From Sclerodactyla briareus (lineage: Eukaryota; Echinodermata; Holothuroidea; Dendrochirotida; Sclerodactylidae): a stretch of 64,000 nt of DNA. The notes beneath the pieces were generated by a model. It saw only the letters and a program-made list of their open reading frames with translations, was not told where the DNA came from and made no database searches. Location: NCBI GenBank assembly GCA_026419785.1, contig JAODTK010002788.1, positions 108,540 through 172,539 on the forward strand, written 5' to 3'. Shown here in pieces: positions 37,741 through 49,649 of this stretch (position 1 is the first letter of the stretch; every line of letters begins with the position of its first letter). The position numbers and the translations under genes were made by a program.

Positions 37741-39979
37741 AAGAAAAATACATGTGCAAGTTACATACCTTCTAACGGTACCTAGGGTGTTAGCGAAAGG
37801 AGGAATTTTGTCATGAGGAGAAAGATGAAGCCTGGGTGCTCAACCTAGGCTAGCGGCCAGCATAATTGATGCGATCGATGTAAGAATATTAAAAATCACA
37901 CTTCTCAGGCTTTTCCGTGGGTACCTAGCGAGTTATGTACTAGGCATACTACATAAAAATAGGGGATTACTATTTGCTCATACATAATACTCATGGAGCA
38001 GATTAACCGCCTCCTTCCCCCCCCGGGTGGTTGACAGTAAGTGACGGGGAAAACTACCGGTCGGCGAACAGTAGTCACCGACTACATTAGGACATTCCCC
38101 CTTTCCCGGCAGTTTAGGAAAGTTTTTGTTCCAAGAAAATCATAGAGAGATAGCTTCAAAAAAAATGCAAAAAAAAACATATCGGACACCAATGCAGTTC
38201 TACAATCGGGGGACCTTTGGGGGCGTCAGTCAAGATCGCGCTCACTCATAAAGCAATTCAATCACCATTTTCTGAACCTGTGACCACCCCCCTCCCCCTG
38301 GTCTCCCCTCTCTGGATACGCGTCTGTATACTGCGACACAGCCAGTACTAAGCTGGTCCGAAAAGTATTTTGTCAAGCAACTTTCCCATCATGGTGGCTT
38401 GGTTTCTTGCGGAAAAACGAAACTTATTGCCATCTGTACTTGGAGTAAACCTATGGATAGTGCAACCAGAAGAACTGATTTTCTCTCATGCCCACTAGGC
38501 ATAGGAAGGTGTATCCATGAGCAGTTCATGCGTAACATACTCGTTACATTTTTTCTCTTATTGGTTACTCGTTTCGTCTACTATTGATTGTTCTCTTTTG
38601 TTAGGGTTAGGGAATTAGGAATTTTGTAGCGTGGAAAAATTCCTAGTATTCTGCGCATAGTCCCTTCATGGCTGAAGGTACTCATAGTCCCTCCCTCATC
38701 CAGTGAGAAAAAGTTATCTGCCTGCGAGGCAAAACTTAATTTGAGGACATTTTTTCGAAGCATGCATTTTCGTGTTGGCCGCCCCTAGTTGTAACTACTA
38801 GGGCTCGAAAGCGAGAAGAAAAATCCAGGAGGTGGGAGGGGGGGGGGGGTCAAGCACTCACCCACCAGTTTCGGATATCTGCCTACAAACGTTCGAATCG
38901 TCGAAAAAAAATTCAACCACACTCCGATATTCCACTATTAGACCAACTGTCAATAGTTGTGAGCGCGATTTGGCAGGAATGGATCCATGAATTCGGTGAG
39001 GGGTGGTGGTGCAACAGTGGATTTCGTCCGAGTTCCCGGACCTGAACTATTTGCCCCGCTATTACAACAGTACCGAATGTCCCAGGTGTCCGGAGACAAA
39101 TATCACTGGGGAACCTGGGGACATCTGTCCAGGGGACAGAAATCACCAGATCGCCGTGAATCTGGTCCCTAGCCGCTGACCCCGGACCATATCCACTATG
39201 CTGAAGGTCGAGCGACAACTAAAATAATCCAGGAAAGTGTCCAGCTTGGGGTGTCCGCTATATATTGTGCGTGCATAGTAGTTTTAGTTCGTTGTACCGT
39301 TCTTCTCTCTCTTGAGGCTAAGTACTATATCTGAGATTTTTGATGTCGTAGGGGGGGGGGGGGGGGGGCTTACGTGTAATTTCGTTCGCAATGTTGTATC
39401 TTTAGTTCGCATGTTCCAGAAAGTCGACAGAGTAAAAGAGTATTCGTGAATTCACAATATAAAAAGTTTAATATAGTGCTTACACAACGTGTGAAACTCA
39501 TGGTGGCACTGTCGTGTGGGTAGTTCGAGACAAAAAAAAATGCCGATATTCATTCAATTGTTGGTGTATCGCACTAAAACCCTGATAATTTTTTTTTGTT
39601 TTTTCTCTCCACATAAAATTGGCTGAAATTTGTATGAATCATCCGATTTTTCTAACTCGAATCAAGCTTATTTTTGGTTTTGGCTCGATATGCGTCCTCA
39701 TAAAGGCCTAGACTTCACACTGTTTGTCATGATATCATTGCATGTTTCGTAAGAAACCTCCGAGGTAAATCCCATGATGGACCTAGTAATGATTCAGCTT
39801 TGACTTATATTAGTAATGAAGTAAATACCTCCCAATTTCTTCCCTCTCTTATTGGCATTGCTTTGGTTGTGGGCTTTTCCGGCAAAGGAAACAGAATATA
39901 ATATGCCAGCTTTCGAAATGGAATCGGAACCTGTACTGTAAATGAAAGTTGAGATGTAGTTTCGTTCGACTCCTTACAA
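37741..39979. other. No gene recognised
   Basis: Contains a C-run/G-run pair near 38,017-38,027, a poly-G run at about 38,838, and a poly-G run of about 19 at 39,351. No recognisable coding region. Confidence 0.55.
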
Positions 39980-40142
39980 AGATGGGAAGACTGCATATAT
40001 AAGAAATTTGACCTCCAATGACCTCCACTATTGCTACGAATTTTTGTTATATTCATACAAATTTGAAGACTAAAATAAATGGTCTGCTGCAGGCTCCTTC
40101 CACTGGAAGTTTTTGAACCTATCAAGATTCCTGTATGCTGTG

Positions 40143-40860
40143 TTGAGTTTCAGTTCGATCGAAAATGCGTGGAGAGATATTGCCCCCTACGCATATATCA
40201 TGGGTGGCGTCAGTTCCTGTAACGGTGACACGATTTTCCACTATAATCTCCGAAATGGGATATTATCCTAATGGTCACATAATCTAGCACTTCTCTTTTG
40301 AGCTGTAAACGAGTTTTGGTTCGATGGGCCAATGTGTTGTAGAAGTTACTGCCTTAATCGCAACTTCATGCGTTCTTTCAGTGGGTGTTTTCGGTAAACA
40401 TATGGTTTCCTGTGTCTCTCAAATGAGGATTAAGTGGGGATATAATCATGAGTCGGCATATAACCATGATCACTCACTTCTCTTTGAGATGGGGGCCTAG
40501 TTTTTGGTTCGATGGACAATTCGTTTGTAGAGGTTACTGCCTCTATCGCAAATATCATGCGTCGGCCAGTGGGTGTTACGGCATCCAAAATTAGGAGTAA
40601 GTGGGGATATAGTTATATAAGTGGGCCATATATTCATGACTCTCTTTCAGGCTGTGCAAAGTTTCGGTTCAATCGACAATTGTTGGAGGTATCGCCAAAA
40701 CGCAATATCATAGGATTGCAACATGGCTGTTAATAAGTAACATGCTTTCCATAATTCTCCAAAATGGGGATAAAAGTGGAGATATAATCATGAGTGGGGT
40801 GTATAATCATAATCATGACTTTTTGTTCGGCTGAGCCCGATTTAATGAAATTGTCGGTAT
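40143..40860 (+). repeat. Satellite-like array, 4-5 units of about 165-190 bp
   Basis: Each unit opens with GTTTyrGTTCGATsGrcmAAT and carries a TTACTGCCT / ATTGCC block, GTGGGTG, and a closing GTGGGGATATAATCATGAG block. Units begin at about 40,143, 40,310, 40,499, 40,658 and perhaps 40,830. Units are clearly diverged. Confidence 0.75.
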
Positions 40861-41059
40861 CGGGGGTTGGTGCACAAAACAGATCTGATTAGTTTTTGGG
40901 GCACGAAAGTCCTATTAGTATGGTAATTAAGCCTATTATATGTAACTCTTGTTTTTTGGCTCGTTAGCAAGATTACGAATTATGAACGCGTAGGTGCTAT
41001 GGTGAAACTCGGTTTGGCACATAGGTGCAGACTATAAGATATGGACCGATTAGATTTCA

Positions 41060-41720
41060 GATGGAAATATGCTTTAGTTTTCCTACTTTGATAATTTAGT
41101 GTGAAATTTGTCGGATTTCTATGAAATCTTGGAACATTGCTACATTCAGTCTCGAAACTGTTTAACAAATCGGGGGTCATAAAGGAGGTCAGTCAATGTT
41201 TCTAATTTTGGCATAATTCAAATGCAAAATCTTTAGTTGGTTGGATTTTTATTAAAAAACGAAACCTGTTTGGTATGGTTTACTTTAGTTTCTGGATTTT
41301 CTTTATTATGCATTCGGGTTCACTGGAGGTCTTCAACGTTTCTATTTGCTAATTTATCTCGATTTCGAAGTTTTTTCATTAAACGTTGGTAAGTAATGGC
41401 TTACCTTTTACCCTCCAACATTTTTTAAGCATAGATTGGGGGTCATTCGAGGTAATTCAGTGTCTATTTTACATAGTTATTCCAAATTCCGAAGTTCGTT
41501 CGATTTTATGAAGCTTGATGAGTATGGTACCTTTATTCCTCAGAATTTTAAAATACTCGAGGTACTGAGGGTTATTCAGTGTGTATAATTTGCTTCATTC
41601 GTGCAAATGTTCAAGTTTGTTGGTTACATTCAATATGTATTAGTGTTGTCAACCATTGGTCCTGAGATATTTATTCAATGGAAGTTGAATATGGTGTCAA
41701 ATTTGCATAATTTAGGCGAA
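41060..41720 (-). repeat. Array of the GACCTC-TGACCC family (reverse orientation)
   Basis: About five units of 115-135 bp recognised on the plus strand by GGGGGTCAT/AGGTCAGTCA, CACTGGAGGTCTTCAACG, GGGGGTCATTCGAGGTAATTCAG and GAGGGTTATTCAGTG. Each is followed by TTCGAAGTTxGTTxGATTTTxAT. As reverse complement these match the units at 59,480-59,770 (GACCTCxAxTGACCC ... AAATCCGACAAACTT). A plus-orientation unit lies at about 40,011-40,080. Confidence 0.7.
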
Positions 41721-41879
41721 ATATTCATTTGTGATGAATTTCCATTTTCATATATATGAATGTCAGCATGAACTTCTACGAGAGGTGAGTACGTGCTGGG
41801 TAGCGCAGAGTATCGGTTCTGCAGTCGAGCAAACCAAGCATAGGAAATATGACGCACAGTCAACAGTTGATATGAATTA

Positions 41880-42605
41880 TCAGTTGCCTTCAGTCTCCCT
41901 TCTACCGTTAGAGCGAAGCCGGTAGGACGGACATCCATAGAGGTACCCCCCCCCCTTCCCGCGCTGGTAAGGGCGCGGTTGGAGACCTGCTGGTCCAATA
42001 TATCGCTGCTCGCAGGGAGCGGTTTGCAGGCTGATCTCCTCTAGTCGACTGACGGACGCAGAGGGCAGCTTTTCCATGCCTTCACCTTGGTGACTTCCGA
42101 CTGAGGCAATCCTCAAATTTCCCCCTGAAGAGGTCTTCGTCTATAAGGTCAGCTCCACATCAATATGGCCACTTGTTGGACTGGAAGCCCACAGGTACCG
42201 CCTCAATGAAACGTTTGTCGGCGGGGGCGCCCGGACAGTACGCATTAAGACACGAATCCACTGGTCAAACGATAGTCGCGCTAGAGGGAGATGACGACGC
42301 CGATATCTCACTGCGAAATACCCGCTCCAATGTTTCATGGAAAGACCGACTACAAATTTCCACAATACGGAAGAACGAAGAGGCGAACTTCAGTCCTACT
42401 CTTGCCACCCGGCAAGAGCGCCATCACCAGTCTCGAGACCGAGACCAGTCTCGAGACACTACAACACTGGTACCCACAGTGTGGTAGGCAAAGCCTGACC
42501 AGGTCTGTACACTAGGCTGAAGCCTAGCCATGTAAAAACCAAGAAGCACGGCCTGCGGGGCCATCCCTGGAAATAAACGTTTCGAAAAAAAAAAAAAAAA
42601 AAAAA
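41880..42605 (+). mobile_element. Poly(A)-tailed retroposon, GC-rich, unclassified
   Basis: CpG- and GC-rich block in AT-rich surroundings that ends in AATAAA (42,572-42,577) followed seven bases later by 21 A residues (42,585-42,605). It contains a 7-bp hairpin CTAGGCT / AGCCTAG (42,512-42,527) and a second stem CACTG / CAGTG within CTACAACACTG...CAGTGTGGTAG (about 42,458-42,487). The open frame 42,173-42,487 shows no known domain. Could be a LINE 3' end, a long SINE or a processed transcript. Left boundary uncertain. Confidence 0.55.
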
Positions 42606-42937
42606 GACATCTTCATTCGGAAAACGTGATCGTCATAGGTTAGATGCCAAAGAGCACGCCAAAATATTCCAGAGATTAGGAGGAAATGTTTAAATGATCA
42701 TATATCCCGAAAAGATCAAATCCCGACGCCAGATCTTGGAGCGGATTCTTACATCTTGGCATCGGAAAATAATTCACTGAAGCCCTGTCAGTAGGAGGGG
42801 AAATATGACACGGCCATGTTAGGTGTACAGATCATGAACGACTTGCAAGTAAATTTTTATGGTTCTTGGTACGGATCACTCCTAAATCAATGTGCATTCA
42901 TTCCGTTACAGGAGTGCAATTCAACTTGGCACTTCAT

Positions 42938-43199
42938 AATCATGGATGTAAAATACGTACATATCTAGTCTTTAACTCACTTTACTCATGTAGTAGTAGT
43001 CTATACGGTGTATATATGCGGTCATATATGAAAGAGGTTGGGATTGTTCTCCTCTTCATGACTGCCATTTTTCCTCCAAATGGGAATGGCCGCTATCCCG
43101 TTTGCATGACCATAATCCCGGGTGCTAGTTATCCATGGAGTACTTCGGGGTATTCGTCCTGGGGGTAACTGTCGCGGACGGTAGATGTCCCCGGGGTAT
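42938..43199 (+). repeat. 262-bp tandem duplication, unit 1
   Basis: Begins AATCATGGATGTAAAATACG. Unit 2 follows immediately at the same spacing. The unit's end carries the first copies of the GGGGTAATTGTC minisatellite. Confidence 0.9.
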
Positions 43200-43465
43200 A
43201 ATCATGGATGTAAAATACGTACATATCTAGTCTTTAACTCACTTTACTCATGTAGTTGTTAGTCTATACGGTGTATATATGCGGTCATATATGAAAGAGG
43301 TTGGGAGTGTTCTCCTCTTGACAATGACCGCCATTTTTCCTCCAAATGGTAATCGCCGCTATCCAGTTTGCATGACTATAATCCCGGGTGCTAGTTATCC
43401 ATGGAGTACTTCGGGGGTTTGTGGGCTCCTGGGGGTACTGTCGCGGTCCGGGGTAGATGGTGCGC
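43200..43465 (+). repeat. 262-bp tandem duplication, unit 2
   Basis: Near-identical to unit 1 apart from a few substitutions and indels; it leads into the longer G-rich minisatellite. Confidence 0.9.
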
Positions 43466-43660
43466 GGCGGGTGTGCTCTGGGTTTTAGGTCCTAGGGTAA
43501 TTGCGGGTGTAGTTGTTATCGGGGGTATTTGTCATCGGGGGTAATTGTCTGGGGGGGGGGGTAGTTTTTCCTTCCTCGGTGGTATTTGTCCTAGGGGGTA
43601 ATTGTCCGGGGGGTATATAAATTTCCAGAGGGTAATTGCCCGAGGGGTAGTTGCTCCAGC
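43430..43660 (-). repeat. G-rich minisatellite (reverse of the 31.5 kb array)
   Basis: Repeating GGGGGTAaTTGTCxx with variants GTATTTGTC and GTAGTTGC. As reverse complement it gives the CCCCxGGACAATTAC unit of the 31,466-31,850 array. Confidence 0.8.
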
Positions 43661-43694
43661 ACCATTTCTTTTATGCTAGTTATGTGCTCGACTC

Positions 43695-44123
43695 TAAAGG
43701 GCCGGTCCCACTATAACGATTTTCTATCGTTCTGCTACCCGACTCTTTTTAAGATTTCAGGCTGAACCAGCAAGGAGAAGGTCTGTGGTGGTACAATTGT
43801 CATGAATACTAATACAGTGACACAATACATTCTCAAGATCGAAAGTGTTCGAAAAAAAACCTCATTCCTAAATGACGTCATATCGAAAAATGGTAAGAGT
43901 CGTACGATAAATCGTTGAGCTCAACGATAAGTAGGAGATAGGTGATTATCAAAACGCCGGGAAGGGCTTTTCCACATTGGAAAGGTTTGGCAAATAGCGA
44001 ATCAATCCTCCATCCATGTGGCAGGGTGTTCCAGCCGTCATATTAAAAGGCCGGTATCTCGGGCCTGAACCCTATATCGGATCGTTGCACGACACGATAT
44101 CGTTATAGTGTGGCTGGCCCTTA
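43695..44123. mobile_element. MITE with about 23-bp TIR and TAA target duplication (Harbinger-like)
   Basis: Left end AGGGCCGGTCCCACTATAAC (from 43,698) is matched at the right end by the reverse complement of GTTATAGTGTGGCTGGCCCT (to 44,120). TAA stands on both outer sides (43,695-43,697 and 44,121-44,123), fitting the 3-bp target duplication of PIF/Harbinger elements. Internal sequence has no transposase. Extra ATCGTT / AACGAT words near both ends extend the inverted symmetry. Confidence 0.8.
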
Positions 44124-44149
44124 ATTGTTCAGTTAGCACGCATAGCTCA

Positions 44150-44430
44150 TAATGAGCTTTGGACAGAAATCGCGCATGAAACTAATCGTACCGTTTAAAC
44201 GCAAATTTGTTGAACATCGTCGCGACAAGGATTTCGGCATGAAAGTCGTTCACGATTTTTCGTGGCCATTCACACGCACGACTTTTGCGTAAGACCGATT
44301 TGTTGAACTTTGACCGACAAGATGCGCGTGTACAAAAACCCCCCTCGTCCCAAAAACACTTTTCACGCGAAGATTTGGGTCACGCGCTAAAGTCGAGCCA
44401 GCAAATCGCATCGTGCACATAATGAGCCTT
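44150..44430. repeat. GACTTTTG-type repeat, relative of the 26.6 kb element
   Basis: Bounded by CATAATGAGCTTT (44,148) and CATAATGAGCCTTTA (about 44,418). It contains TTTGTTGAACATCGTCGCGAC, ACGACTTTTGCG and TTGTTGAACTTTGACCGAC, echoing words in 26,595-26,835. Confidence 0.45.
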
Positions 44431-46009
44431 TAGGGATTTTGAGTATGCAGATAGGGTTAGCATTTCCACTCACCAATATAGAAGAGGTCTTGTTCAGAGG
44501 TTCTCATCAGTCCCCTATAATATTATGATGCACTTATCGGACAAGGTCATCAGGTCATATGGTGCTGTTGTTCTTGACTCGTTTGGAAACTTTCAGCTCT
44601 TCCGAGCCGAGAGCATATCCTATGTCTGTGGCCATATGTCTCAGTGTCAGATTGACGTATATATTTTTGAGACGGTAGACTCTGAACGGTGAACCAGTGC
44701 CCGTGACCTGGCTACACTTAAACTACGGTACGTGTGATCATTGCTACAATCAAAGCGCACTGTTCGCCGACACAGGCGTGGCTCCACGAGTTGCATCCAG
44801 AGGAATCCGTCCTTGGGAGACACCGCCCATCAATCTAAGATAGCGAACTCGGGCTCTCGCGCCCAATCGTTGATCCCAGTCCAACCGGGATCCCCCTAAG
44901 GCAATGATTCCAAGATGCGTATACAGGTACTGTACGCAATGTGAAAATCGCCAATTTACGTGAACTGGCGGGGACTAGTGTTTGAACATGTTCTTTTTAG
45001 TTGTGCAAAGATAGATATTGGCTCACAGAAGAAAAAAAATATCAATGAACGCCTGAATAGGCGAATAAGCACAGGTACCAATGCGTCTACAGCTTCGTAT
45101 CACCGCGAATGAATTCTAATGGACTATCTTCCTCAAAAAGCCAGTCACTGACAATATGCCCGGGCTGCTGCCATTTTATGGTCTTTTCCGCAAAAACTAC
45201 AGTGTTATCTCTCTGAATCAAACGTTGAGTTCCTTAATCATGTGATTTTCACCTCCAGCCGACACGCATACGCATCTTATGGGAAACCCAGCCTAACGGT
45301 TTCACTGGTATTGTTAGGAGATCATAACGACATCACGACACTATGATCATAACAACCTAATATACGTGATAGACGGTTATCAAATAATATACATATTTGG
45401 GAAGTTGTCATCGTTATCGAATCTCTCATTTCTTTACGTGTAGAAGTTGTGCAAAACTGTATTAGTATACATTGATACTACCGCGTCATCCTATAACAAA
45501 TCAATACGCTACGCGGTCTATCTCGGGAACGGAACAGCTGACTGAGTCTTGGGCCTATGGTTTTAAAATCAGATATTTCGGAACAGTTCGTCGAATTGGA
45601 TCCGAACCATGGAGAGGAATGACCGGACCATCCTCATTCTCTGGACCAGATCTAATGACTGCAGATGGCATGCATGTGACCTGCATCTTGTCTGAATAAA
45701 TCAAATTCCAGCACGCTTGAACCTAATTTTTAACAAACTATCCACTGTCAAACTACACACGTACGCACTCAGGCAGCATAGTTTTTATGAGGAGCAATTC
45801 AGGTATTTGACTCACAATCGATCACGGAAAGGTCACACACACACACACGCGCGCGCCATAGTAAACCACTGTCTCGGAATATACTTGGAGATCGGGGAAC
45901 ATTTGATGCGTTGATGAACCATGTTCCCGCTGATTTGAATCCTAACGCAATGCACGGTATGAGCATCACCGTTTGGTTGAGGACTGTCTCTTGTTACGAG
46001 CGCGAACGA
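44431..46009. other. No gene recognised
   Basis: No recognisable coding sequence; a (CA)n(CG)n run is at about 45,838-45,857. The ACACGCGCGCGCCATAG ending of that run recurs at about 60,090. Confidence 0.5.
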
Positions 46010-46560
46010 ACAAAAATCCTCATCGAAGTTGGAATACCCATCGAAAAAAGAATCAACCCATCGAAAAAAGAATCAAACCCCCCCATCGAAAATATAATCA
46101 ACCCATCAGGAAACAAACAAGCTTCGAAGAATGAAGCACACATTGAAAAGCGGAATCGGTCTATCCAAACAATAAATCAGTATAGTCATATGATACTCCA
46201 TGAACCTCCACCGTACAGAGTTCTTGTATTGCCGTGCTCCCTTAAGTGTGATACACTCGCGCAGTCTCCGCCAGTCTTGTTGCTGCGGAGTGTACAAATC
46301 ATCATGATAAAACAGACCATCAGGATTTGGAATCAATACGTCCACAACAGAACGAGGGTGTCCAAACCGGAATCAAGGTGTCGAAAACAAAAGAACAGGG
46401 TTAGTCCACACCAAAGCGAACTGTCAAGGAAAAGCCAGAACGCAACCTTGCCTAATGAGTCCTTGTCGCGATATTGGTTTACCGCTCTTCGAAAATTAAA
46501 AAACAAAAAAATGAAGCACACTAGATTGGCAGTTTTTGCCATCTTGGCTAGTAGCACATT
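46010..46560 (+). repeat. Unnamed hairpin-bearing repeat, plus-strand copy
   Basis: Starts with direct repeats of CCATCGAAAAAAGAATCAAC (three to four near 46,038-46,110). It continues through AAAGCGGAATCxGxCTATCCAAACAA, CATATGATACTCCATGA, TTGTATTGCCGxGCTCCxTTAAG, a GATACACTC...GCGGAGTGTA hairpin (about 46,248-46,296), CAGACCATCAGGATTTGGAAT and ends in TTGGCAGTTTTTGCCAT. All these blocks occur in the same order in the minus-strand copy at 48,190-48,575. The 217-codon open frame at 45,911-46,564 runs through it and is regarded as incidental. Confidence 0.8.
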
Positions 46561-48189
46561 TTAGGGTGTCGGGATTGTACTGCAGGGCAGGAAGGATCAC
46601 TATCACCCTTATCAATAGCTCCAGCCCCAAAATTTATAGGATCAGGGGAGCATTAATATGTAAATAGGTGCGGTGAAGGTGGAGGAGATGATGAGAAGGG
46701 GTGGGGAAAGTGTTTGTCAGTACAGTGAATGTAAAGGAGAGGTAGAGGTGGATGAGAGGGGCCCTTGGCCAAGGTCATTACATCCTGTTCATATGGCAAT
46801 GCATGGAGCTGTGAGTTTAACCTAATTATGCAATGCACAAGAGTGGCGCCAGCGGGGTGGAAGCGAACAATATTTCCCATTTTGTCGGGTGAGCCTTAGA
46901 GGGTATATTGCTAAAATTTACAACCATCGACGAGTGCCGATTGCCCCCACAGTATTATTATTTCCAACCTAGGCCTGGTGAAATTCGTATATTACCGCTG
47001 AAACTCTCGCGCCTCATATCTAATATCTTAATCTTCGCTTAAGTTTAGATCATATATCTCCCCCTATGATCCTACAAACTATACAACTGTAGCGTAGGCT
47101 GTACACGTCTTATGGATATATTTGGAAGGTCCCTGAATAGATCAATGGTTACAATTCTGTTTTGTGGAGGGAAAACTCCTTCCCGAAGAGTATACCACTG
47201 TTTTGCCTGCTTTGACACAACCTACAAAACTAGCAAATTCAGGTGTTTTGACGTAGGGGGAGGGTGAGAACTCGAAAATCTTTGATCGTCCTGACTTTCG
47301 TCGGGGAACTTGCCCGACCCCCCCCCCCCCCGACAACCCTTCGCCACCACTGACATTCCTGTGAATTCGTGCAATACTGGCCTATTTGCTGTATCCATTC
47401 TGTACCTTTCCATACATGCTGTACAACTACAATCACGTGGAAGTGGGCGAGTGTGTGGTTAAAAATACAAGTACTATGGCCTGGAATGTTTAATTATGTA
47501 CTCTTTTCTGGATGGATTAGGACGGCCTAAATACAGGTAATGAATCAATCAGACTATATGGAGTCTGGCAATTGCTTTGGTGGTAATGTCATGACTAATC
47601 AGTACACCATGGAATTGAATTGTGCTGTTACAAGCTACAATGGGTAAAAAATTAATGATTTTCCTGAATAATTTCCCATTTATTCCTCAAAAAATTACCC
47701 TTGGTCTACAAAACAAAAACAACCACACTTAACAACCTCATCGAGATAGCATGTTTTGTCTCGACTGACCGATTAAAGAGAAACAATGTTCCTATGGCAT
47801 ATATGTGTATGTCACACTTACCTGATAGCCGGACATTTCATCACGATCAAACAGATTACAACAAAATTGTGCGATAAACACCTGACATAGTGTAGAACTG
47901 CCTATTGACGCCAGTCAGTCTTCATTTATAAAGCTAATTAGACAACACTAGAAAGGCGCTACTAAGAGCAGGTCTTCCATGCCTCGCCTAAACAAATCAG
48001 TAGAAAAGAACCAAAAAGTACCAAATCGCCAAGTGTGATCCGAGCCATGTGAGGACATATCGATGCCCTATAGACATCTCCAACGCGCAACTTTACCATT
48101 TTAAAATAGAATGACAAGACGGTAAGAAACAAAACAGCTCTTTGCCTTGACAGCACAATCCAGACATTTCTCCCAAAAATATGTTATTG
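46561..48189. other. Spacer between the inverted repeat copies, no gene recognised
   Basis: Contains a poly-C run at about 47,320. On the minus strand a short frame ending YQ|GTAAGT (donor at 47,822-47,827) is exon-like but too short to call. Confidence 0.45.
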
Positions 48190-48575
48190 CGAAAGAACAT
48201 GGCAAAAACTGCCAATGTAAGCTTGCATTCAGATCCTAGGAATCACCCTTCAAGGAATCACTACGCCGGGACGCATTCCAAATCCTGATGGTCTGATTCC
48301 ATTCATGATGATTTTGTTACACTCCGCGCACCAGGACTGCGCGGAGTGTATCAAACTTAAAGGAGCGCGGCAATACAATGAAAATCCAGTCAAGGTAGAG
48401 GTCATGGAGTATCATATGACGTACAGCTTCTTGTTTGGATAGGCTGATTCCGCTTTCCAAAGGGGTGATCTTTCTTAGAAGCTTGATTCTGTTTCGATGG
48501 CTGATTCTTTTTTTCGATGGGTTGATTCCAACTTCAATGATTTTTGTTACGTTTCGCACTCCGTACTCGTGTTAT
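48190..48575 (-). repeat. Unnamed hairpin-bearing repeat, minus-strand copy
   Basis: Inverted partner of 46,010-46,560. It carries a perfect 12-bp hairpin, TACACTCCGCGC (48,318-48,329) and GCGCGGAGTGTA (48,339-48,350), with a 9-base loop. The plus copy keeps the same hairpin in imperfect form. Confidence 0.8.
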
Positions 48576-49610
48576 TACCATAAAACATGCAACTGAAGAA
48601 AAGCAGCATCAGCCCCCAAAAATGTGGGTAGTTGCTGAATAACCTAGGAAGCTATAGAAACACGCAAAGAAGTGACAATAAATTGAAGAAGGAAGTACAG
48701 AAAGAAACAACAACAATTCTCATTGAAATTTACAGGCATCAATCGGAAAGAACGGCTGAGACCGATCGTTTTGCTCATTGAACCAATGTGTACTGTTGAC
48801 GGGCTGGGAGCCGCGAAAAGGCCGGGGCATATTCAGTGTTGAGGACGCATGGCAGTAGGAAATAGTGGTATGATAAATGACAACGCCCAAGGACAGACAC
48901 ACACCAGCTACGAACGATGCATGCATGAATTGATCTCTTCTCTCTTAGGCGAGGAATGAAACAAGAACCCAACTATGTGTAGTGATTCCTTGCCAAATAG
49001 CCAACTTCTGTAACGAAAGGAAACTTTCAAGATCACCTAAAATCAGAATTTTATTCTAAGCAGCAAGTAGTCAGAATTAATTAATTAATTACCCCACAAC
49101 ACTGGATTGCGCTGTCAAGTTGAGTTTCTAGTAACACATCACTTCCTTTCAACTACAAGCAAATAACTCCTGGTGCCTATAATCCCTACTTTCTCGAAAT
49201 GTAGGGGTTTCTATCTGTGTTTATGCTGGTAACGAGCAATCACAGTACAGTGAATACACTGTGGATAATTTAGGTGAGCTGGTTGACTCAGGATTGAAAA
49301 CAATATGGACAAAACCTATTGATTGTCAATGTCCAGTACCAAGCCATACATTGAGCGGTACAGTGTAGCCACACATAGGAACAGAACTTCCCTTTACCCT
49401 ATTTCTCTGAGTTGTTTCAGTGGCGAGGAGTCCATGTCGTATGAACATTCATCAAGTGATTTAATGATTTTTCACCTTACTTCGATTTTTAACAGATGAC
49501 GATACTGGAGACGTTACTGACGTAGATAGGAGTGGTTTTAGGTCGTCGTGCAATTGCCTTTTGATTTGGTTCAACACGACGATCTGGTTGTTACGAAGAA
49601 CTTACCCATA
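48576..49610. other. No gene recognised
   Basis: No coding motif. Includes TTAATTAATTAATTA at about 49,077. Confidence 0.5.
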
Positions 49611-49649
49611 AGGTCACAAGGACATTAGGTCAATGAGGTCAAAAGGTCA
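49611..49649 (+). promoter_or_regulatory. Five AGGTCA-type half-sites in direct repeat
   Basis: AGGTCA at 49,611, AGGACA at 49,619, AGGTCA at 49,627, 49,636 and 49,644, with spacers of 2, 2, 3 and 2. AGGTCA direct repeats are the classic nuclear-receptor binding pattern. It may equally be a simple 8-bp minisatellite. No gene start is recognised nearby, so function is only possible. Confidence 0.35.

Noticed and set aside
44750..44910. Possible structured RNA gene (CGCCCAATCG...GGGATCCCCC)
   Set aside because: Short stems only. It does not match tRNA, 5S or snRNA features that I know.
45911..46564. 217-codon open frame
   Set aside because: It runs through a repeat that is also present inverted at 48.2 kb, where the matching sequence is not open. 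Its composition follows the repeat units, and it has no known domain.
47819..47910. Minus-strand exon ending in a GTAAGT donor
   Set aside because: One phase is open for about 25 codons, but the acceptor is poor and nothing nearby can be joined to it.
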